50,218 nucleotides of DNA from an uncultured Bacilli bacterium (GCA_944371325.1 CALVXO010000012.1:1-50218), one strand, 5' to 3'; counted from the first letter of the stretch, positions 7,852 through 17,679 are shown. The notes: generated by a model not told the origin, from the letters alone. A program made the numbers and translations.

Positions 7852-8644
7852 TATGTACCACCAATTGATTATAAGGTATTTCAATTTTATTTTTATCTAA
7901 CTCTAATTTAACAGCTTTTCTAATTTGTCTTTGAACTGTAAATTGCGTTCCTGCTTCCACTTCAGCAGTCAATCTAAATGTTATCGCACTATCACCTAAA
8001 TCTTCTATACCTAATAAAGTTATATCTCCTTTTAATGTAGTTATATCTTTTCTTAATTGTTCACATAAATTATTCAATACACTTTCTACTTTATCAATAT
8101 CAGAATCATAAGAAACATTAACATCAACAATAGCTAATGAGTTAGATGCTGTGTGATTAATAACTTGTGTAATTGACCCATTATTAATAATTAAAATTTC
8201 TCCTTCATAAGCTCTTATTCTTGTAGTTTTCATACCGATACTTATTACTTCACCTTTAAAATCATTAATAGTTACCCAATCTCCAACATTATAACTATCT
8301 TCAAATATAAAAGAGAAACCTGCAATAAAATCTTTTAAAATATCTTGAAATGCTAAACCTACAACAACAGTTACTGCACCTAATGAAGTAATTATAGCAC
8401 TTGTTTTTATTCCATAAATTTCTAAAATAATTAATGCAATAAAAATTAATGTTAATACACGCAAAAGATTAATAAAAAAATTCATTAAAGTAACTTGTTT
8501 CTTATGTTTAATTTTATTTGACTTGAAATTGAATATTCTTTTTATAATTCTTTTTACTATTTTATAAATTATAAACATAACAAGTATAGTTACAATAGGT
8601 CCTATAATCTTTATGTTTAATAAAAAATTTAAAAATTCTTCCAT
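7838..8644 (-). CDS. Mechanosensitive channel of the MscS family
   Basis: A 268-residue protein with three N-terminal transmembrane segments. The pore helix and beta domain follow: ITSLGAVTVVVGLAFQDILKDF then GDWVTINDFKGEVISIGMKTTRI, the classic MscS TM3b and beta-domain sequence. It opens under membrane tension and releases osmolytes on hypo-osmotic shock. It starts 4 bp after parB ends, and its last bases overlap the DUF951 start, so it belongs to the parAB transcript. Confidence 0.93.
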   Translation of the reverse strand: MEEFLNFLLNIKIIGPIVTILVMFIIYKIVKRIIKRIFNFKSNKIKHKKQVTLMNFFINLLRVLTLIFIALIILEIYGIKTSAIITSLGAVTVVVGLAFQDILKDFIAGFSFIFEDSYNVGDWVTINDFKGEVISIGMKTTRIRAYEGEILIINNGSITQVINHTASNSLAIVDVNVSYDSDIDKVESVLNNLCEQLRKDITTLKGDITLLGIEDLGDSAITFRLTAEVEAGTQFTVQRQIRKAVKLELDKNKIEIPYNQLVVHSERI

Positions 8645-8648
8645 ATTA

Positions 8649-9524
8649 TCACTCTTTTACATTTAATATTTCTAAGATTCTATTTAAATCTGCTACATTG
8701 TTAAAAGATATAATTAATTTTTTATCTTTAACTTTAATTTTTGTATCTAACTTATCTCTTAATAAATCTTCAACATATTTATATTCACTATTTTCTTCTT
8801 TATTGTGTTTTTTTATTTTATTTTTTCTTTCTTCGTCAATTGTTATTTCTTCTGTTTCTCTAACAGGTATTTTATTTTCAACAATTTGTCTAGCATATTC
8901 TAACATTTTTTCTTCATCTTCTAATTTACTTAAAACTCTAGCATGGCCCATAGTTAATTGATTATTAACGATCATATCTTGAATTTCTTTTGGTAATCTT
9001 AATAACCCTAATATGTTAGTAATATGACTTCTACTTTTACTTACCTTATTACTCAATTCTTCTTGAGTAATATGTAATTTTTCAATCATTGATTTATAAG
9101 CTAAGGCTTCTTCTATTGCATTTAAATTTTCTCTTTGTAAATTTTCTAATAATGCAATTTCTATCATTTGTTCTTCAGAAAAATCTCTTACAATAGCTGG
9201 TATTGTAGTTAAGCCAGCTAATTTAGATGCTCTAAATCTTCTTTCACCAGCTACCAAATCATAACCTTTGATACTTCTTTTTACAATAATAGGTTGGAAT
9301 ACACCATTTTTTTTAATTGAATTTGCTAAATCATTTAGAGAATCTTCATCAAAAACTTTTCTAGGTTGATGTGGATTAGGTCTTATTTCATCTAAATTAA
9401 TTTCAATTATTTCTTCCTTAGGTGTTGTTTCATAAATTTGTTTTTCAAAGTTTTCAAAATCTAAATTTTCACTATTAAATAATTGTTCTAAGCCTCTACC
9501 TAGAGCTCTTTTTCTATTTTCCAT
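8649..9524 (-). CDS. parB: Chromosome partition protein ParB (Spo0J type)
   Basis: A 291-residue protein with all ParB parts: N-terminal ParA-contacting segment (RALGRGLEQLF), CTP-binding boxes GERRFRASK (about 94-102) and ENLQRENL, helix-turn-helix near 155-200, and a C-terminal dimerisation domain. In the specificity helices it has Arg165 and Gly193, the residue types that read parS in the ParB/Noc family (positions 173 and 201 of Caulobacter ParB). It therefore should bind the parS array at 49722-50214. It overlaps parA by 11 bp. ParB loads as a CTP clamp and recruits SMC. Confidence 0.95.
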   Translation of the reverse strand: MENRKRALGRGLEQLFNSENLDFENFEKQIYETTPKEEIIEINLDEIRPNPHQPRKVFDEDSLNDLANSIKKNGVFQPIIVKRSIKGYDLVAGERRFRASKLAGLTTIPAIVRDFSEEQMIEIALLENLQRENLNAIEEALAYKSMIEKLHITQEELSNKVSKSRSHITNILGLLRLPKEIQDMIVNNQLTMGHARVLSKLEDEEKMLEYARQIVENKIPVRETEEITIDEERKNKIKKHNKEENSEYKYVEDLLRDKLDTKIKVKDKKLIISFNNVADLNRILEILNVKE

Positions 9525-10299
9525 CGTGATCTATCACCTCTTTAGCTAAATTTAAATAAGCCATTGTTCCTCTATTTTTAGGATCATAGGCTAATATTGG
9601 TTTTCCATGACTTGGAGCCTCTGATATTTTTATTAATCTTGGAATTATTGTATCATAAACTTTTTCTTTAAAATAAGCTTTTATTTCTTCTACAACTTCT
9701 AATCCTAATATAGTTCTACTATCTAACATTGTTAACAATACCCCTTCAATATCTAGATTAGGATTTAAATCTTTTTGAATTAATAATATTGAATGTAATA
9801 ATTGAGTTATTCCTTCCAACGCAAAGAATTCACATTGTACAGGTATTATTACACTATTAGCTGCTGCTAAAGCATTAGTAGTTAAAATGCCTAAAGAAGG
9901 AGGACAATCAATAATTATATAATCAAATTTTTCCTTAGCAACATCTAAATACTTTTTTAATTGACTAGATTTATTAAAATTATGATCAATTCTACTTCTT
10001 TCCATCAATTCTATATCCGCTCCAGCTAAATTAATTGAAGCAGGTATAATATATAAATTTTTAAACTTAGTTTTTATTATAACTTCATCTAAACTAGCTC
10101 GATCTACTATTAAATCATAAATTGTTTTTTCATGTGAACTTTTACTTATTCCAACTCCAGTTGTACTATTTCCTTGACTATCTAAATCAACTAATAATAC
10201 TTTTTTCCCTAGTACACCTAAAGATGCAGATAAATTTATACTAGTAGTAGTTTTCCCAACACCACCTTTTTGATTAACTAAAGCTATAACTCTACCCAT
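9514..10299 (-). CDS. parA: Chromosome partition ATPase ParA (Soj)
   Basis: About 261 residues. It has the deviant Walker A motif QKGGVGKTTTSINL at the N-terminus and PPSLGILTTNAL (Walker B region). ParA works with ParB to move origins and also modulates DnaA in Bacillus. The ATG at 10297-10299 is preferred because GGTGATG lies directly upstream; two earlier in-frame ATGs would overlap that site. It is first in a parA-parB-mscS run. Confidence 0.95.
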   Translation of the reverse strand: MGRVIALVNQKGGVGKTTTSINLSASLGVLGKKVLLVDLDSQGNSTTGVGISKSSHEKTIYDLIVDRASLDEVIIKTKFKNLYIIPASINLAGADIELMERSRIDHNFNKSSQLKKYLDVAKEKFDYIIIDCPPSLGILTTNALAAANSVIIPVQCEFFALEGITQLLHSILLIQKDLNPNLDIEGVLLTMLDSRTILGLEVVEEIKAYFKEKVYDTIIPRLIKISEAPSHGKPILAYDPKNRGTMAYLNLAKEVIDHDGK

Positions 10300-10403
10300 T
10301 AACATCACCATTTTTCTACATATACTATTTTATCACATTTTAATTCAATTAGATAGTAGTAAATGATAAAAATATAATTTTTTATAATTGAATCATTTAA
10401 AAT

Positions 10404-10440
10404 AAAAAAATAATGTGCATCAAATTTTACACATTATTTT
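10404..10440 (-). terminator. Intrinsic terminator of ftsH
   Basis: AAATAATGTG/CACATTATTT 10-bp stem with a 12-nt loop followed by U-rich sequence, 7 bp after the ftsH stop. Confidence 0.75.
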
Positions 10441-10446
10441 TACAGT

Positions 10447-12399
10447 TTATTCATTATTTTTAATTGCTTCTTTTAATTCTTCTTTAGTCATTTTAGTATA
10501 ACCTTTAATTTTTAATTCTTTAGCAATGTTTTTTAATTCTTCTAAAGTAGGTTCATCCTCTAAAGGAGGTAAACATTTATGTTCTACTAAATAATCTATT
10601 TCTTCTTTAGTTAAAGTTTCTTTTGTTATTAAAGTATTCGCAATTAAATCTAATAAATCTCTGTTTTCTTTAATTATTTTAGTAGCTTTTTTATAACAAT
10701 CATCCATGATTTTACGCATTTCTTGGTCAATTTCATAAGCCACTTGTCCAGAGAAATTACGTGATTTATTATAATCTCTACCTAAGAAAACACTACCCTC
10801 TTGTTGTTCTAATTGAAGTGGTCCTAAAGAACTCATACCATATTCAGTTACCATCGATCTAACTATCTTAGTAGCTTGCTCAAAGTCATTATGAGCTCCT
10901 GTTGTTATTTCATTAAACACTAATTCTTCAGCAACTCTACCACCTAATAGTCCAATTATACGTTCTAATAATTCTTGTTTAGTAGCAGTAAATCTTTCTT
11001 CTTTAGGTAACATCATTGTATAACCGCCAGCATATCCACGTGGAATAATAGTAATCTTTTGAACATCATTAGCGCCATCTAATTTAATACCTAATACAGC
11101 ATGACCAGCTTCATGGTAAGCCACTAACTTCTTATCATTTTCAGTATATTTTTTAGATTTTTTAGCAGGACCCATCAATACTCTATCGTGAGCTTCGTCA
11201 ATTTCTTGCATAGATATACTATCTTTATTTCTTCTAACAGCAAGTAAAGCAGCTTCATTAAGTAAATTTTCCAAATCAGCTCCACTAAAACCAACTGTTC
11301 TTTCAGATATATTTTTTAAAGATACATTTTTTGCGAAAGTCTTACCTTTAGCATGGACATTTAATATTTCTTCTCTTCCTTTTGCATCAGGTAAATTAAC
11401 TTGAACTTGTCTATCAAATCTACCTGGTCTTAAAAGAGCAGGGTCTAAAACATCTGGTCTATTTGTAGCAGCAATTATAATAATTCCTTCATTAGCACCA
11501 AAACCATCCATTTCAGTTAATAATTGATTTAATGTTTGTTCTCTTTCATCGTGGCCTCCTCCAAGACCAGCTCCTCTTTGTCTACCTACAGCATCTATTT
11601 CATCAATAAATATTAGACAAGGAGCATTATGTTTAGCTTGTTTGAACATATCTCTTACACGTGATGCACCTACACCAACAAATAATTCAACAAATTCAGA
11701 ACCACTTATATAATAAAATGGCACATTAGCCTCACCAGCAACTGCTTTAGCAAGCAAAGTCTTACCTGTTCCTGGAGGACCTACTAATAAAACACCTTTA
11801 GGTATTCTAGCACCTAATCTTTGGAATTTCTTAGGACTTTTTAAGAAGTCAATTAATTCGGCAACTTCTTCTTTTTCCTCATCTAATCCCGCAACATCTT
11901 TAAATGTAACTTTATTATTTTGTTCACTAAGTCTTGCCTTACTTCTACCAAAATCCATAGATTTATTAGCAGAACCCATTTGTCTAGTTACAAAATATAA
12001 TCCAACACCTAAAATAATAATAGTTGGTAATACATTTAAAATAAATATTAGTAAAGTACTTGAATCTGGATCTGATGAAGTAGATATTTTAAAATCATAA
12101 TTTTCTTCTGCATTTAAAATCTTGGCAATAACTTCATTAGATAGTGGTACTTTTAAATAAAATGTTTCATTTTCACCATAATTATTTAATTTACCTCTTA
12201 TTTCATATACACCTGCACTACTTCGTGGTGTAATAGCTATTTCTGTTATTTCTTTATTATCCATATGAGTAATAAATTCATCATAAGTGAATTGATTTAT
12301 TTTAGTATTAGATAAATTAAAGAAATAAAGAATTCCAAGCATTACTATAAATAAAACTAAGTAAGGTAGTAATCCTTTTTTTACATCTTTTCTATTCAT
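10447..12399 (-). CDS. ftsH: ATP-dependent zinc metalloprotease FtsH with a SAP/Rho-N-like C-terminal tail
   Basis: A 650-residue protein. Two N-terminal membrane helices flank a small extracytoplasmic domain (about 8-135). The AAA module has [12 protein letters not shown] and the second region of homology, and the M41 protease has HEAGHAVLG. It degrades membrane proteins and regulatory proteins. The last ~35 residues ([20 protein letters not shown] then TKEELKEAI) follow the LxELAKELxIKGYSKMxKxEL pattern of SAP, HeH or Rho-N helical modules, which I do not know from ordinary FtsH. The tail may bind nucleic acid or a partner. The gene follows tilS by 12 bp, as in Bacillus, but without hpt between them. 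Confidence 0.96.
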   Translation of the reverse strand: MNRKDVKKGLLPYLVLFIVMLGILYFFNLSNTKINQFTYDEFITHMDNKEITEIAITPRSSAGVYEIRGKLNNYGENETFYLKVPLSNEVIAKILNAEENYDFKISTSSDPDSSTLLIFILNVLPTIIILGVGLYFVTRQMGSANKSMDFGRSKARLSEQNNKVTFKDVAGLDEEKEEVAELIDFLKSPKKFQRLGARIPKGVLLVGPPGTGKTLLAKAVAGEANVPFYYISGSEFVELFVGVGASRVRDMFKQAKHNAPCLIFIDEIDAVGRQRGAGLGGGHDEREQTLNQLLTEMDGFGANEGIIIIAATNRPDVLDPALLRPGRFDRQVQVNLPDAKGREEILNVHAKGKTFAKNVSLKNISERTVGFSGADLENLLNEAALLAVRRNKDSISMQEIDEAHDRVLMGPAKKSKKYTENDKKLVAYHEAGHAVLGIKLDGANDVQKITIIPRGYAGGYTMMLPKEERFTATKQELLERIIGLLGGRVAEELVFNEITTGAHNDFEQATKIVRSMVTEYGMSSLGPLQLEQQEGSVFLGRDYNKSRNFSGQVAYEIDQEMRKIMDDCYKKATKIIKENRDLLDLIANTLITKETLTKEEIDYLVEHKCLPPLEDEPTLEELKNIAKELKIKGYTKMTKEELKEAIKNNE

Positions 12400-12411
12400 A
12401 ATTTCCTCCTT

Positions 12412-13740
12412 TTAATAGTACTTAAGTATTATATCACACTTTTCTTCTTTTTCTTTACAAAATTTTGATTTTTTTAACTCTGGTAACCAAATTATATTAT
12501 CTTCACTATCACATACTACTGGCCATAATTCTCTATCCTTAGCAGGAATCTTACAATCAATGAAAATATCCGATATTTTTTTTCTGCCTAACATTCCTTT
12601 AACAGTCATTTTATCACCATCATGACGATTACGCACATATAAAGGTAACTTAACTGATTTTGAATCCAATCTACAAATATTATTATCGTCTAATTTAGAT
12701 GATTTGATTGTTTCAATATTTTTACCATTTGGTAAATTCAAATAATCTTCAATTTGGATTTCATATATATTATTTTTAAATTCCAATTTAGTTAATTCTA
12801 AAGTATTATATGATTTAATTGCCCCAATATTATTAGGTAAATGAATAGTTGCGTTTGCTTTATTAGATAAAACCAAATTATGAATTATTTCACAATGTTT
12901 ATCTGTTATTAACATTAAATCATCTTGATACATCTTTTCTAACATCATATAAATAATTTTAGTTTGAATTAATTCTTCTTGCTTTTTAAATTCTTCAATA
13001 TTAAGTACATTATCAGGGCATATTTTGTTATATTTTTTCTTAACTTGTTTATCAATATAATCATTATATTCTAATAATACCTTACTAAATTTATAAAACT
13101 TTTCATGAACCATTTTATCTTCTTTTTTAAATTCAGGTACTATATATTTTCTAAATCTATTTCTTGTATAAACATCTTTAGTATTAGATGAATCTTGCAT
13201 ATACTTAATTTTGTTTTTATTTAAGTAAGCTATTATTTGATCCTTAGTAACTTCAATTAAAGGCCTTATTATATAATAATTATCCATCTTAACAACCTTA
13301 GAAAATCCACTATATCCTTTTAAAGTTGAACCTCTTACAATACGCATTAAGATAGTTTCCATTAAATCATCGGCATGATGAGCTGTAAATAAATATTTAG
13401 CATTATACTTTTTTATTAAACTATTAAAGAAAGTATATCTAATTGTTCTAGCTTCATTATGAAAATTATCATCACCATACTTTTCAATTGTCATCGTTTC
13501 AAATACAACACTATTTTTTTTACAATAATCTTCAACAAATTTTTGCTCTTCAAATTGTCCTTTTCTTCCTGTATTATGGTTAACATGAGCACATATTATT
13601 TGTAAATCCAAAGCTTTTTTTAATCTGATTAATAAATGTAATAATGCCATAGAATCGGGCCCACCAGATACACCTACTACTACGGCATCACCATATTTTA
13701 TATTTAATCTATTAAGTAATTCATCATATACTTTATCCAT
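12412..13740 (-). CDS. tilS: tRNA(Ile) lysidine synthetase TilS
   Basis: About 442 residues. The PP-loop motif VVGVSGGPDSMALL is near the N-terminus, HVNHNTG follows, and there is a C-terminal TilS domain (RNRHDGDKMTVKGM...KKISDIFID). TilS converts C34 to lysidine in tRNA-Ile(CAU) using ATP and lysine, which is essential for reading AUA codons. AUA is common in this AT-rich genome. I use the ATG at 13738-13740, preceded by GGTGAG; the longer upstream extension lacks a site. Cotranscribed with spoIIR and ftsH. Confidence 0.95.
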   Translation of the reverse strand: MDKVYDELLNRLNIKYGDAVVVGVSGGPDSMALLHLLIRLKKALDLQIICAHVNHNTGRKGQFEEQKFVEDYCKKNSVVFETMTIEKYGDDNFHNEARTIRYTFFNSLIKKYNAKYLFTAHHADDLMETILMRIVRGSTLKGYSGFSKVVKMDNYYIIRPLIEVTKDQIIAYLNKNKIKYMQDSSNTKDVYTRNRFRKYIVPEFKKEDKMVHEKFYKFSKVLLEYNDYIDKQVKKKYNKICPDNVLNIEEFKKQEELIQTKIIYMMLEKMYQDDLMLITDKHCEIIHNLVLSNKANATIHLPNNIGAIKSYNTLELTKLEFKNNIYEIQIEDYLNLPNGKNIETIKSSKLDDNNICRLDSKSVKLPLYVRNRHDGDKMTVKGMLGRKKISDIFIDCKIPAKDRELWPVVCDSEDNIIWLPELKKSKFCKEKEEKCDIILKYY

Positions 13741-13792
13741 AATTCTCACCATATCAATTATATAATAAAAAAAAATAGTAAGCAATACTATT

Positions 13793-14311
13793 TTATAGAT
13801 ATTTGTCTAGTAGTTCTTTTACAAACGAAGTATATTCTACTTCAGTGCTTTCTTCTGCTTCTAATAGACATAAAGGTGGAAATAAAACACACCACCAATT
13901 ATCACCTTTACCTTCACCTAATGTAATAACTAATGATTCGTAATAACCTTCATCATAAACAATTCCTTTATATTCTTTACTAGGAAAGTAATTTAATCCA
14001 AAATTAATATCATATTCTAAATCATAGTTTAATAATTGTAAATTGTTTCTTACATCGCTATCTATATTATTTAAATTGTTATTTATAATTCTTCTTGCTT
14101 CTTCTATTCCTTTAGTATTTTTTAATAATTCATACATTTTATATTGTATATTTTCTTTTACAATTTTTTTAATTTCTTGATCATATTCAGAATTACTATT
14201 AGCAATTACTCTAATTCTTAATGCATCATCAGGAATAGCTAAACTAGATACATGTCCTATGCAAATATAAAATAAAACAATTAAAAAAATAACCAATATT
14301 AATTTTTTCAT
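13793..14311 (-). CDS. spoIIR: Stage II sporulation protein R homologue
   Basis: About 172 residues with an N-terminal membrane/signal helix and the whole SpoIIR pattern: LRIRVIANSNSEYDQEIKK, a long helix, FPSKEYKGIVYDEGYYESLV, and GEGKGDNWWCVLFPPLC. In spore formers it is made in the forespore and triggers the SpoIIGA protease that activates sigma-E in the mother cell. The ATG at 14309-14311 is chosen because AGGTGATAAAA precedes it. Here it sits between a CinA-like gene and tilS, not with other sporulation genes. No other sporulation-specific gene is visible (whiA is general). Confidence 0.88.
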   Translation of the reverse strand: MKKLILVIFLIVLFYICIGHVSSLAIPDDALRIRVIANSNSEYDQEIKKIVKENIQYKMYELLKNTKGIEEARRIINNNLNNIDSDVRNNLQLLNYDLEYDINFGLNYFPSKEYKGIVYDEGYYESLVITLGEGKGDNWWCVLFPPLCLLEAEESTEVEYTSFVKELLDKYL

Positions 14312-14351
14312 TTTTATCACCTAAATTAATATTGATTATTTATTATAAATT

Positions 14352-14816
14352 TTATACAATGTTTTTTAATAAAATAGTGATTTTATTAATTATTTGTTGT
14401 TTCATTGATTCTCTATCACCAACTAAATCTTCTATTGTAATAGTATAATTATGATTTTTTTCTTTATCATAAATACTTACATAAACGATATTATTTGATC
14501 CAAATGGATTATTTTCATCTTGTCTATTTAATTTTCCTGTTATTCCAACTCCATATGATGAATTAGTAAACGAACAAATTGCTTTACTCATTGCATTAGC
14601 AGTTTCGATACTATATACTGTATATTTATCAATTATGTTACTATCTACGCCCATTTTTATTTTATATTCATTAGAATAAGTAACTGCTCCATATTTAAAT
14701 ATTTTACTTGCTCCTTCCACATTTGTTATAGAACTAGCTAAAAAGCCACCTGTACAGGATTCCATTGTGGAAATTGTTTTATTTAATTTAATTAATTTAT
14801 CAACTACATCTTTCAT
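14352..14816 (-). CDS. CinA C-terminal domain protein (nicotinamide-nucleotide amidase type)
   Basis: A 154-residue single-domain CinA-C protein. It has STMESCTGGFLASSITNVEGAS near the start (given in parts: ESCTGG, then SSITNVEGAS), FKYGAVTYSNEYK, and GVGITG. Such proteins (PncC) hydrolyse nicotinamide mononucleotide to nicotinate mononucleotide in NAD recycling. The N-terminal MoCF domain of full CinA is absent. It overlaps the upstream nucleoside phosphorylase gene by 4 bp (ATGA), which fits a salvage operon. Confidence 0.88.
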   Translation of the reverse strand: MKDVVDKLIKLNKTISTMESCTGGFLASSITNVEGASKIFKYGAVTYSNEYKIKMGVDSNIIDKYTVYSIETANAMSKAICSFTNSSYGVGITGKLNRQDENNPFGSNNIVYVSIYDKEKNHNYTITIEDLVGDRESMKQQIINKITILLKNIV

Positions 14817-16078
14817 TTTATTACTCCTAAAATTAATTTGTTTTCAATTGGATTAGATGCTATCTCTAAACTATCTAAATAATCTTCTATCAAATCTATT
14901 TCTTTATCGGTATACAATGTTGCTAATAAATCATCTTTAGCAACATAATCGTTTAATTTTTTATTTAAAATAATACCAGCATTATAATCAATTGAATCAT
15001 CTTTTTTAATTCTTCCAGCACCTAACATTGAACTTATTTTTCCTATTTTAGCAGTGTCCATTTTAGTAATATAACCATTTTTTTTAGAATAAACTTTATA
15101 TTCATATTTAGATTTATGAATTAATTTAGAAATATCTCCACCTTGATAATTAACTAATTGATAAAATTTGTTTAATGCTTTACCACTATTTAATACTTCA
15201 ATTACTTTAGTTTTAGCTTCTTCATATGTAATACTTTTAGTAATACTTACCATATATGTAGCAAGTTCAATACATATGTCAGTTAAATCTTTAGGTCCAT
15301 TACCTTTTAATACTTCAATAGCTTCTAACACCTCTAGATTGTTACCGATATTATTACCTAAAGGTTCATTCATATTAGATAAAATAGCTACTGTATTAAT
15401 TGATGCATTTTTACCAATATTAACCATAGTTTGACCTAATTTGGTTGCATCTTCAATATTTTTCATAAAAGCTCCACTACCAACTTTAATATCTAATACT
15501 AAATTTTTAGCTCCGCTTGCTATCTTTTTACTCATAATACTAGATGCTATTAAAGGAATACTTTCAACAGTTGCTGTTACATCTCTTAATGCATAGATTT
15601 TTTTATCTGCTGGAGCAATATTTTTTGTTTGACTTATAATACTTAAATTAATATCATTAATTTGTTTAATAAATTTATCATCATCTAATTGTACTTTAAA
15701 TCCAGGAATTGATTCTAATTTATCAATTGTTCCTCCAGTATAACCTAAACCTTTACCACTCATTTTAGCAACTTTACAATCTAAGCAAGCAACTATTGGA
15801 GTAATTATTAATGTTGTTTTATCTCCAACGCCACCGGTTGAGTGTTTATCCACAGCATTAAAATTTAAATTTAATTTATCCCCAGAATTAGCCATAGCTA
15901 AAGTTAAATTAGTAACTTCTAAATCATTCATACCATTTAAAACAATTGCCATTAATAAACTTGATACTTGATAATCTGGTATTTCATTATTAACATAACC
16001 ATTTACAAAGAATTCAATTTCTTCTTTAGTTAAATTTAACTTATTTTTTTTCTTTTCTATTATGTCATACATTCTCAT
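14813..16078 (-). CDS. pdp: Pyrimidine-nucleoside phosphorylase
   Basis: A 421-residue protein with the thymidine/pyrimidine phosphorylase signature KHSTGGVGDKTTLIITPIVA near residue 78, MSGKGLGYTGGTIDKLES (split as MSGKGLGYTGG and TIDKLES) and SGAFMK. It cleaves uridine and thymidine with phosphate, giving the base plus (deoxy)ribose-1-phosphate. It is directly downstream of cdd, whose product uridine it can use, and overlaps the CinA gene. The length is slightly under the usual ~433. Confidence 0.93.
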   Translation of the reverse strand: MRMYDIIEKKKNKLNLTKEEIEFFVNGYVNNEIPDYQVSSLLMAIVLNGMNDLEVTNLTLAMANSGDKLNLNFNAVDKHSTGGVGDKTTLIITPIVACLDCKVAKMSGKGLGYTGGTIDKLESIPGFKVQLDDDKFIKQINDINLSIISQTKNIAPADKKIYALRDVTATVESIPLIASSIMSKKIASGAKNLVLDIKVGSGAFMKNIEDATKLGQTMVNIGKNASINTVAILSNMNEPLGNNIGNNLEVLEAIEVLKGNGPKDLTDICIELATYMVSITKSITYEEAKTKVIEVLNSGKALNKFYQLVNYQGGDISKLIHKSKYEYKVYSKKNGYITKMDTAKIGKISSMLGAGRIKKDDSIDYNAGIILNKKLNDYVAKDDLLATLYTDKEIDLIEDYLDSLEIASNPIENKLILGVIK

Positions 16079-16080
16079 AT

Positions 16081-16443
16081 TTATTTCTCCATATCAAAAG
16101 AATAGGGTAGTAGTTCATCTAAAGTATAAACTTTGTCTCCAATATATATTTTAAAATCTTTATCACAAAATTCACTCATAACTTGACGACATACTCCACA
16201 AGGATAACAATATTCTGTATCACCACTTATAGCAATAGCTTTAAACTCTTTATGGCCTTCACTTACAGCTTTAAAAAAAGCAGTTCTTTCAGCACAACAA
16301 CTAGGTGTATATGATACACTTTCTATATTACATCCTGTATATATTTTATCATCTTTAGTAAGTAGGGCAGCTCCAACTTTAAAATGAGAGTAGGGACTGT
16401 ACGAATTTTTTTTAGCTTCTATAGCTTTTTCCATTAATTCCAT
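16081..16443 (-). CDS. cdd: Cytidine deaminase
   Basis: About 120 residues. The zinc deaminase motif is complete: the CAER of CCAERTAFFKAV carries the first Cys and the catalytic Glu, and PCGVCRQVMSEF holds the PCxxC. YSPYSHFKVGAALLT is the typical N-terminus. It deaminates cytidine and deoxycytidine. The ATG at 16441-16443 overlaps the deoD stop (TAATG) and has GGAGG 7 bp upstream; the earlier in-frame ATG is inside deoD and precedes that site. Confidence 0.95.
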   Translation of the reverse strand: MELMEKAIEAKKNSYSPYSHFKVGAALLTKDDKIYTGCNIESVSYTPSCCAERTAFFKAVSEGHKEFKAIAISGDTEYCYPCGVCRQVMSEFCDKDFKIYIGDKVYTLDELLPYSFDMEK

Positions 16444-17153
16444 TATAAAACCTCCAAACATGCTTCTAATGCAATTTCTATCATATGTTTTAAATTATTT
16501 TGTCTATCACTAGAACTTATTTTAGTATTATCGTATAAAGAATCAGATACAGTTAATAAACAACTTGCTTCTTTATTTAGCATTTTAGCTATATAAAATA
16601 GGGCAAATGCTTCCATTTCACTTGCGATAATATCTTTAGGTAATCTTTTTTTATATTCTTCTTTGTTTTCCATATAAGCATCAAATACCATACTACAAAC
16701 AGTTTTACCATGTTTAATATTATTATCTTTGCTTAAAATAATATTATTTAAATAGCTACTAGATTCTACCTCATTAACATTGACTGAACTATAAGTATAA
16801 CTAAAATTAGTTTCTGTATAACTTGAAGTAGAAAGAATAGTATCCAATAATTTAATATCCTTACTATTACTTCCGCAAGAACCAATTCTTATAATATACT
16901 TAACATCAAAATATTTATATAATTCATAACAATATATTCCAATACTAGCCATGCCCATACCAGAGGAAAAAACCGTTATTTTTTTTCCTTTATAGTATCC
17001 TGTATAAGCTAACATATTTCTTACACTATTAACTAATTTATAATTGTCTAGATATGTCTCAGCAATAAATTTAGCTCTTAATGGATCACCTGGCATTAAA
17101 ACTATATTTGAAATATCTTCTTTATTACATTTTATATGTGGCGTTTCTATCAT
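16443..17153 (-). CDS. deoD: Purine-nucleoside phosphorylase, DeoD type
   Basis: About 236 residues in the hexameric NP-I family: TPHIKCNKEDISNIVLMPGDPLRAKFIAE, shown here in pieces (TPHI, MPGDPLRAKFIAETYL), VFSSGMGMASIGIY, the RIGSCG phosphate/base site and SEMEAFALFYIA. It splits purine nucleosides for salvage. I start at the ATG 17151-17153, which has AGGAGTG upstream; the longer frame reads through the promoter. First gene of deoD-cdd-pdp-cinA-spoIIR-tilS-ftsH. Confidence 0.95.
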   Translation of the reverse strand: MIETPHIKCNKEDISNIVLMPGDPLRAKFIAETYLDNYKLVNSVRNMLAYTGYYKGKKITVFSSGMGMASIGIYCYELYKYFDVKYIIRIGSCGSNSKDIKLLDTILSTSSYTETNFSYTYSSVNVNEVESSSYLNNIILSKDNNIKHGKTVCSMVFDAYMENKEEYKKRLPKDIIASEMEAFALFYIAKMLNKEASCLLTVSDSLYDNTKISSSDRQNNLKHMIEIALEACLEVL

Positions 17154-17171
17154 TTTATCACTCCTATATTT

Positions 17172-17180
17172 AGTATAGCA
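17172..17180 (-). promoter_or_regulatory. Extended -10 promoter of the deoD operon
   Basis: TGCTATACT (extended -10) about 18 bp upstream of the deoD start. No convincing -35 is seen. Confidence 0.45.
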
Positions 17181-17221
17181 CAAAACTAATATGAAAATAA
17201 TAATTCTTACATTTGCTTTAC

Positions 17222-17247
17222 AAAAAAATTGTAATTTCTTACAATTT
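17222..17247 (-). terminator. Intrinsic terminator of rlmH
   Basis: AAATTGTAA/TTACAATTT perfect 9-bp stem with a 4-nt loop and a U-run, beginning directly after the rlmH stop codon. Confidence 0.7.
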
Positions 17248-17679
17248 TTACTTATGATAAGTTTCATTATTCAATATTTTAAAACTTCGATAAATTTGTT
17301 CTAACAACATAACCCTAAATAATTGATGAGGAAATGTTAATCTAGAAAATGATATTTTAAAATTACTTAATTTTTTTACATCATCATGTAATCCATCTGA
17401 TCCACCTATTATAAAGGTAATATTAGAATTAGTTAAAAATATATTATCTATTTTTTTAGCTAAAGTAGGGGAGTCTAACATATCTCCTTCAATTTCTAAT
17501 GTTATTATAAATTCTTTATTAATATGCTTTAAAATATTATCTTTTTCTTCATTAATGTTACTATCCTTTAACTCAATTACTTCTATTTTAGTATATTTAC
17601 TTATTCTTTTAGTATATTCTAAACAGGCATCAACTAAATACTTTTCTTTTAATTTACCAACACAGATTATCTTTATCAT
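17248..17679 (-). CDS. rlmH: 23S rRNA pseudouridine-1915 N3-methyltransferase RlmH
   Basis: A 143-residue SPOUT methyltransferase with KIICVGKLKEKYLVDACLEY at the start, the FIIGGSDGLH knot loop and the C-terminal LLEQIYRSFKILNNETYHK. It methylates pseudouridine 1915 in helix 69 of 23S rRNA. It overlaps walJ by 4 bp (ATGA), the same neighbour as in Bacillus (yycJ...rlmH region). It ends its transcript at an immediate terminator. Confidence 0.95.
   Translation of the reverse strand: MIKIICVGKLKEKYLVDACLEYTKRISKYTKIEVIELKDSNINEEKDNILKHINKEFIITLEIEGDMLDSPTLAKKIDNIFLTNSNITFIIGGSDGLHDDVKKLSNFKISFSRLTFPHQLFRVMLLEQIYRSFKILNNETYHK

Noticed and set aside
11655..11670. CACGTG inside ftsH, and GCACGTGAA in gyrB near 46338, as extra parS sites
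   Set aside because: Only the central six bases match; the GTTTC/GAAAC arms are absent and the sequences encode conserved residues.
16444..17267. N-terminal extensions of deoD, and similarly of cdd, tilS, mnmG and rpmH, from upstream in-frame starts
   Set aside because: The extensions cover promoters or ribosome-binding sites and lack family similarity; internal ATGs with good sites were chosen.
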